Of a DNA stretch of 24,574 nt, positions 21,081 through 24,574 are shown one piece after another. Every line of letters begins with the position of its first letter. The stretch's first letter is position 1. The stretch lies in the NCBI GenBank assembly GCA_002409785.1, contig DHOX01000061.1:1-24574 (forward strand), given 5' to 3'. The DNA comes from Prevotella sp. UBA5379 (GTDB taxonomy: Bacteria; Bacteroidota; Bacteroidia; Bacteroidales; Bacteroidaceae). Under the pieces are notes generated by a model. That model was not told the origin of the DNA. It did no database searches and saw nothing but the letters and a program-made list of their open reading frames with translations. Both the position numbers and the translations under genes were made by a program.

Positions 21081-23300
21081 CTATTTCTGAGCTTCAGCCA
21101 TGATCCGCTCTGAGGCCGCAAGTACTTCTTCTGCATTTTCCTTAAGTTCAGCTGTCATGAATGTCTGACCGCGTTGCTTTTCTATCCATGACAGTGCAGT
21201 GATTGACCGCTCTTCTCCTATCTGCATGAATACGGGGAGCATCCTGTGTGCAGTTGCGGTAAGGGACGGTACATCTTTGTGCTGTAATGCCTCGGTAATT
21301 AAATGGCAGTTTTTTCTCGTCTCAGACAGGAAGGTCTGGATGATGACCTGGGCTGCTTGTTCATCATCACCTGCAAATGCTGTCAGAGATGCGAAATTAA
21401 ATTCATTCTTGTTTCTTATTTCGTTTTTAGCCGGCTGGTGTGTGATGGTGGACATCAGCTCTTCTGTAGTGAACGGTTTATGCAGGCAGCCGGAAAATCC
21501 AAATTTCCGTAGTTCTTCTTCCTGGATGTCACTTCGTGCCGTCAGTGCATATACCGGAAGGATGGAACCGGCCTCACGAATCTCTTTTACCAGTTGGAAT
21601 CCATCCATCTCTGGCATCTGGACATCTGTGATAATGGCATCATAATCATTCTCCTTTAATTGGTCAATTACTTCCAGTGGATGCAGGCTTGTGGTGAGCC
21701 GAATGTCCTGATGTGCAAGCATCGCCTTTGTGAGTTGTAGTTGTAAAGGGTCATCATCTATCAGCAGTAATCTTGTCAGGTGGGTGGGATGACTGTTGAC
21801 GGTCATCTGGGGCCCTTCCGGTTGTATCGGAAGGGTAACATGGAAGGTAGAGCCCTTTCCTGGTTCGCTGGTCACCCAGATCTCTCCTTGCATGAGCTGG
21901 ACTAGTTTTTTAGTGATGGATAGGCCGAGTCCGAAACCTTCGTGCCCTTGTGCATTCGGGAGTCTTGTGAATTCGTTGAATATCTTTTGCTGTTCTTCTG
22001 GCTTCATCCCCGGGCCGGTGTCTGCTACAGAAAAGGACAGGTCGCTGTTGCTTAATCCGACGGTCAGACTGATGATGCCTTTATCGGTGAATTTCAAGGC
22101 ATTAGACATCAGATTCTCTACGATCTGACGGATGCGGAACGCATCTCCACGGTAGGTCTTGCGAAGTATGTTGCTGCAGGAGTATCTGATCTGGATATTC
22201 TTCTGTGAGGCTAAAGGCAGAAAACTTTGATAGATAGTATCAAATAATTCTGCCGGTTGAAAATTAAGGTATTGAATTTTCATCTTGTGTGCATCCAGTT
22301 GATGGTAATCCAGCAGGGACGTGACCATTCTCAGCAGATGCTGGGCTGATGCCTTCATGTTGTTGAGATAGGTACGTTGGCGTTCGTCTTGTATGATACG
22401 TTTCATCAAGTCGGCATATCCGAGGATAGAACCTGCCGGTGCCTTGATGTCGTGGGTAACTGTGAGCATCAGTTGTTCACGCTCAGCCAGCAGCCGGGAG
22501 GTCTCTTCATTGGCTTGTTCTAACTGATGCTTATAGCGGTTGCCCTTTTCGATGTCCCTGAAGATGATAAACAGGAATATCCCTGCCAGCAACAGGGCGG
22601 TTATGGCCACCCATCCTAAAGTCTTCACCGAATGCCGCCGGGCCGACTTCATGTTTTCAATCTGTTGTTGTTGCAGCAGGTAATTTTCTCCCTTCATTAT
22701 CTGCATGAGTTGGTCAGTCTGTCGGGCCATTTCTGCTTCACTTGATCTTAATCTCCTTACTTGTCGGTTCAGTTGGCGTATTTTCTGGCGGTGCCGGGCC
22801 TCGGCTTGCCGCCTTGTACCTTCCAGCAGTTTCTTGACGGAATCGTCCGGATTATAGGCTTTGGCCACACTGTCAGTCTCTTTTGCAGTGCTGATACTTT
22901 TCACTCGCAGGGTATCTCCCTTTCCGGGTGCGAATACGTCGTGGATGCGCTTGAGTAAGTTCTTCCTTTGCCGCACCGTATACTGTTGTGTAGTTGTAAC
23001 CATTTTATGTTCTGTTCGTGGTTTGTTGATAAGCGTATCCTTCGTGTTGATGAGATGGTCCAAATAGGGCTCGTAATCTGACGGATTATAGACCGTCTTG
23101 ACGGTCTGCAGGGCTTCTTCTATCTGCAGGTCTTTCTTCATGATTTTTGCTCTCATGGAGTCAATATGTGCCATTTCATGCTGTTTGTTTTCCATGGATG
23201 TAGACATCTCATGGTAGACAAGTCCAACGGACAATCCGATGAGCAGCAGCAAGGCGAAGAAGCCGATGGTAACTTTTAATTGGGTGGAAATATGGAACAT
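21081..23300 (-). CDS. Hybrid sensor histidine kinase with receiver and HPt domains
   Basis: A 739-residue inner-membrane kinase. Two membrane helices (about 11-29 and 229-248) bracket a roughly 200-residue sensor region that looks largely helical and charged and matches no named sensor domain I know. A short coiled coil leads into HisKA, with His283 in VTHDIKAPAG. The ATPase domain shows NLMSNALKF (397-405), DTGPGM (427-432) and GFGLGL (455-460). The receiver (about 510-620) has IDDD, phospho-acceptor Asp559 and Lys608. The HPt domain follows at about 635-735, with His685 in ATAHRMLP. One polypeptide therefore carries His-Asp-His, and the final Asp is expected on a separate regulator, plausibly the convergent NtrC protein. 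A minus-strand TATATTCG (23337-23330) is a weak -7 candidate ahead of the ATG. Confidence 0.95.
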   Translation of the reverse strand: MFHISTQLKVTIGFFALLLLIGLSVGLVYHEMSTSMENKQHEMAHIDSMRAKIMKKDLQIEEALQTVKTVYNPSDYEPYLDHLINTKDTLINKPRTEHKMVTTTQQYTVRQRKNLLKRIHDVFAPGKGDTLRVKSISTAKETDSVAKAYNPDDSVKKLLEGTRRQAEARHRQKIRQLNRQVRRLRSSEAEMARQTDQLMQIMKGENYLLQQQQIENMKSARRHSVKTLGWVAITALLLAGIFLFIIFRDIEKGNRYKHQLEQANEETSRLLAEREQLMLTVTHDIKAPAGSILGYADLMKRIIQDERQRTYLNNMKASAQHLLRMVTSLLDYHQLDAHKMKIQYLNFQPAELFDTIYQSFLPLASQKNIQIRYSCSNILRKTYRGDAFRIRQIVENLMSNALKFTDKGIISLTVGLSNSDLSFSVADTGPGMKPEEQQKIFNEFTRLPNAQGHEGFGLGLSITKKLVQLMQGEIWVTSEPGKGSTFHVTLPIQPEGPQMTVNSHPTHLTRLLLIDDDPLQLQLTKAMLAHQDIRLTTSLHPLEVIDQLKENDYDAIITDVQMPEMDGFQLVKEIREAGSILPVYALTARSDIQEEELRKFGFSGCLHKPFTTEELMSTITHQPAKNEIRNKNEFNFASLTAFAGDDEQAAQVIIQTFLSETRKNCHLITEALQHKDVPSLTATAHRMLPVFMQIGEERSITALSWIEKQRGQTFMTAELKENAEEVLAASERIMAEAQK

Positions 23301-23329
23301 TTCATGAAATGTTTTTCTTTAACATATTG

Positions 23330-23337
23330 CGAATATA
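23330..23337 (-). promoter_or_regulatory. Weak -7-like box upstream of the hybrid kinase
   Basis: TATATTCG on the minus strand differs from TAnnTTTG at one base. No -33 box is visible. Transcription would start near 23323, about 23 bases before the ATG. Confidence 0.35.
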
Positions 23338-23402
23338 CGCTTTTCGGTCTGAAAAAATATGGAGAGGGATCTTCTTTTATGCTTTTTTGACTGATAAATG
23401 AC

Positions 23403-23437
23403 AAAAGGGAGAGTGGCAAAAAATGCCGACCCTCCCC
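23403..23437 (-). terminator. Intrinsic terminator after the PepSY-like gene
   Basis: On the minus strand GGGAG-GT-GGCA pairs with TGCC-AC-CTCCC (plus coordinates 23424-23436 and 23407-23418) with one mismatch and one bulge, about 11 pairs. TTTTG follows. It separates the PepSY-like gene from the kinase gene, so the two are probably separate transcripts. Confidence 0.65.
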
Positions 23438-23463
23438 ATAAACTGGATATTGACTCTCAAATT

Positions 23464-23781
23464 TTATTCTACTACTTTGCCTTCATCGGTGTATTTCTCA
23501 GTAAATACGGCATTATTTTTTGTGCGTATTTTTACTGAATAGATAGTTTGTCCATCGTGATCTTCTTTGGTAAACTCACTGATGGCTGCGTCCGGGTAGG
23601 ATTTGGCGATGGAGTCTTTGACGACCTGTGGCAATTCGTTTTCGGCGGTTGCTGTTGATGGCTGTCCGGTAGGTGCAGACGTGGCGATGGTGTCTGTCTT
23701 GACTGTGTCATTTCCTTGTACTTGTGCGTACGATGCAAAACTCATACTTAACATTACTGCTACTACGACTAATTTTTTCAT
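23464..23781 (-). CDS. Small secreted PepSY-like protein
   Basis: A 105-residue protein with a clear signal peptide (MKKLVVVAVMLSMSFASYAQ, cleavage near residue 20). A low-complexity Thr/Ala/Ser linker follows (about 21-48), then one PepSY-like module (LPQVVKDSIAKSYPDAAISE, DGQTIYSVKI, VFTEKYTDEGKV). This matches the small exported PepSY-like proteins of Bacteroidetes, whose role is unsettled. Inhibition of proteases or binding in the envelope has been proposed for PepSY domains. It lies upstream of the hybrid kinase on the same strand, with a terminator between them. Whether it affects the sensor is not shown. I found no exact TAnnTTTG box upstream. Confidence 0.82.
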   Translation of the reverse strand: MKKLVVVAVMLSMSFASYAQVQGNDTVKTDTIATSAPTGQPSTATAENELPQVVKDSIAKSYPDAAISEFTKEDHDGQTIYSVKIRTKNNAVFTEKYTDEGKVVE

Positions 23782-23922
23782 ATCTTTATACTTTTAGAGA
23801 ATTAATAATGTTTTCCTTGTAAAGTATAGTGCCAAGGATGTGCCAGAATATGAGATATAAATATAAATTATTGATAGTAAGCATTTTAAGATATGTTGTG
23901 AATATCCTTGAAGGGGGCACAG

Positions 23923-23963
23923 TATGGGGAATATGGGGAATCATTGTGGAATTTTTCCCCATA
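23923..23963 (+). repeat. Tandem 9-mer with inverted copy
   Basis: TATGGGGAA occurs twice in a row (23923-23940), and its inverse TTCCCCATA lies at 23955-23963. The second and inverted copies can form a stem of eight or nine pairs around a 14-base loop. A T7 run starts ten bases later on the plus strand. It lies in the 230-base spacer between the PepSY-like and DoxX genes, which otherwise holds no gene that I can support. It could be an operator, or a transcript-end structure for doxX. Confidence 0.5.
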
Positions 23964-24011
23964 ATAAGACCTTTTTTTGCAACGTTGGTGGCTCCAATTG
24001 AATCTTCAGGG

Positions 24012-24446
24012 TCACACTCCTTTACAGGATAACTTTCTGCCGATCAGGCTGTCGATGGAGTAGTTGCCGGGACCGGCAAAGAACATCAATAGGAAAACCA
24101 TCAGATAGGCAAACGCCAGCTCTCCTGCAGAGATAGAGCCGTTATGTACGGTAAAAAAGGCTACACTCATGGTGAAAATCATGGGGATGACGGCCAGGCG
24201 GGTGAGAAAGCCTGCAATAAAAGCGATAGAACAGGCCAGTTCCCCAAAGATGGCTAATGACAGTGAAGCCTTTCCTCCTATATCAAGAGGATCGGGGAAT
24301 TGGGATGCCATTGTGCTGAAATTGATGAGTTTCTGAAGACCATGACTCGCAAGAAGGAGTCCGAAAATGACTCTTGTTGCCAGTAGTAGAGAAGATGTTT
24401 GGGCATCTTTTCTCTTGCCGGGAAATAAATAATAAATAAGTTTCAT
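24012..24446 (-). CDS. DoxX family membrane protein
   Basis: A 144-residue integral membrane protein of the DoxX/DoxD-like family. Four hydrophobic helices are visible: about 22-42 (LLLATRVIFGLLLASHGLQK), 60-80 (ASLSLAIFGELACSIAFIAG), 84-101 (LAVIPMIFTMSVAFFTVH) and 109-127 (ELAFAYLMVFLLMFFAGPG). The family signatures R-IFG--L--HG-QK and the C-terminal GPG-YS-D are present. DoxX proteins occur in redox and thiol-stress complexes in some bacteria, but their general role is poorly defined. It is complete, on the minus strand, with no operon partner visible. The first Met (MKLIYYLFPGK) gives normal length. Confidence 0.9.
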   Translation of the reverse strand: MKLIYYLFPGKRKDAQTSSLLLATRVIFGLLLASHGLQKLINFSTMASQFPDPLDIGGKASLSLAIFGELACSIAFIAGFLTRLAVIPMIFTMSVAFFTVHNGSISAGELAFAYLMVFLLMFFAGPGNYSIDSLIGRKLSCKGV

Positions 24447-24535
24447 GTTTCTTCTTTTAAATTTTGAAAAATGATCGAGTGCTCATAGCTGCCATCATGA
24501 CTTATGATGGTCTTTGATGTTCATGCTCATTTACA

Positions 24536-24563
24536 GGTAAAGTAAATGATCCTTTTCTTTACC
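24536..24563 (+). other. Inverted repeat upstream of the DoxX gene
   Basis: GGTAAAG (24536-24542) and CTTTACC (24557-24563) are perfect inverted arms with a 14-base spacer, about 90 bases upstream of the DoxX start. It may be an operator or chance in AT-rich DNA. The 128-base stretch from 24447 to the window end shows no other feature. Confidence 0.3.
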
Positions 24564-24574
24564 TTGGTTGCAAA

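Noticed and set aside
23829..24032. A 67-residue plus-strand frame between the PepSY-like and DoxX genes
   Set aside because: It runs through the TATGGGGAA repeats and into the 3' end of the DoxX gene. It has no ribosome binding site or recognisable domain.
1..24574. Mobile elements, CRISPR arrays or phage genes
   Set aside because: I saw no transposase, integrase, regularly spaced repeats or terminal inverted repeats with target duplications in the window.

Overview
The window looks like a chromosomal segment of a Bacteroidales bacterium, probably Prevotella or a close relative. The gene order rplM-rpsI-rpsB-tsf is typical of that group. Promoters follow the Bacteroidetes form, with a -7 box TAnnTTTG about 19-22 bases after a -33 TTTG-like box. 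Secreted glycosidases, a hybrid sensor kinase with an HPt domain, a PepSY-like secreted protein and DoxX also fit. The genus is inferred from style, not from any search. I see no transposase, phage gene, CRISPR array, tRNA or rRNA.

Region 1 (1-5233) makes surface polysaccharide. A 5'-truncated gene and a second gene at 4340-5233 are paralogues of an unrecognised family with HTKG and GNFWW motifs. Between them lie a LicD-family phosphotransferase, an IspD/TarI-like cytidylyltransferase and an extended SDR, all on the plus strand, plus a minus-strand family 2 glycosyltransferase. The LicD, IspD-like and SDR genes form a cassette suggesting synthesis and transfer of a CDP-activated polyol or sugar. 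The minus-strand glycosyltransferase and the second paralogue diverge from overlapping promoters.

Region 2 (5313-8753) is a translation operon: rplM, rpsI, rpsB, tsf. It has long structured leaders before rplM and rpsB, a strong hairpin with a U-tract between rpsB and tsf, and a clear terminator after tsf.

Region 3 (8815-10476) holds an FAH-family protein whose metal site looks degenerate, ispF of the MEP isoprenoid pathway, and a roughly 190-nt stretch with its own promoter, nested hairpins and terminator that looks like an independent small RNA gene.

Region 4 (10477-12518) is a two-gene glycosyltransferase operon (GT4-like and GT2) with a 4-base overlap.

Region 5 (12781-21057) is a carbohydrate-use locus: a secreted GH78-like alpha-L-rhamnosidase, a NahK-like sugar 1-kinase, a secreted GH3 beta-glycosidase, a secreted sialidase-fold beta-propeller and an NtrC-type response regulator. 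No SusC/SusD pair is present. The regulator converges with a hybrid histidine kinase (21081-23300, minus) carrying receiver and HPt domains, so the two probably form one phosphorelay.

Region 6 (23301-24574) has a small secreted PepSY-like protein and a DoxX membrane protein, both on the minus strand, separated by a spacer with a curious repeated and inverted 9-mer.
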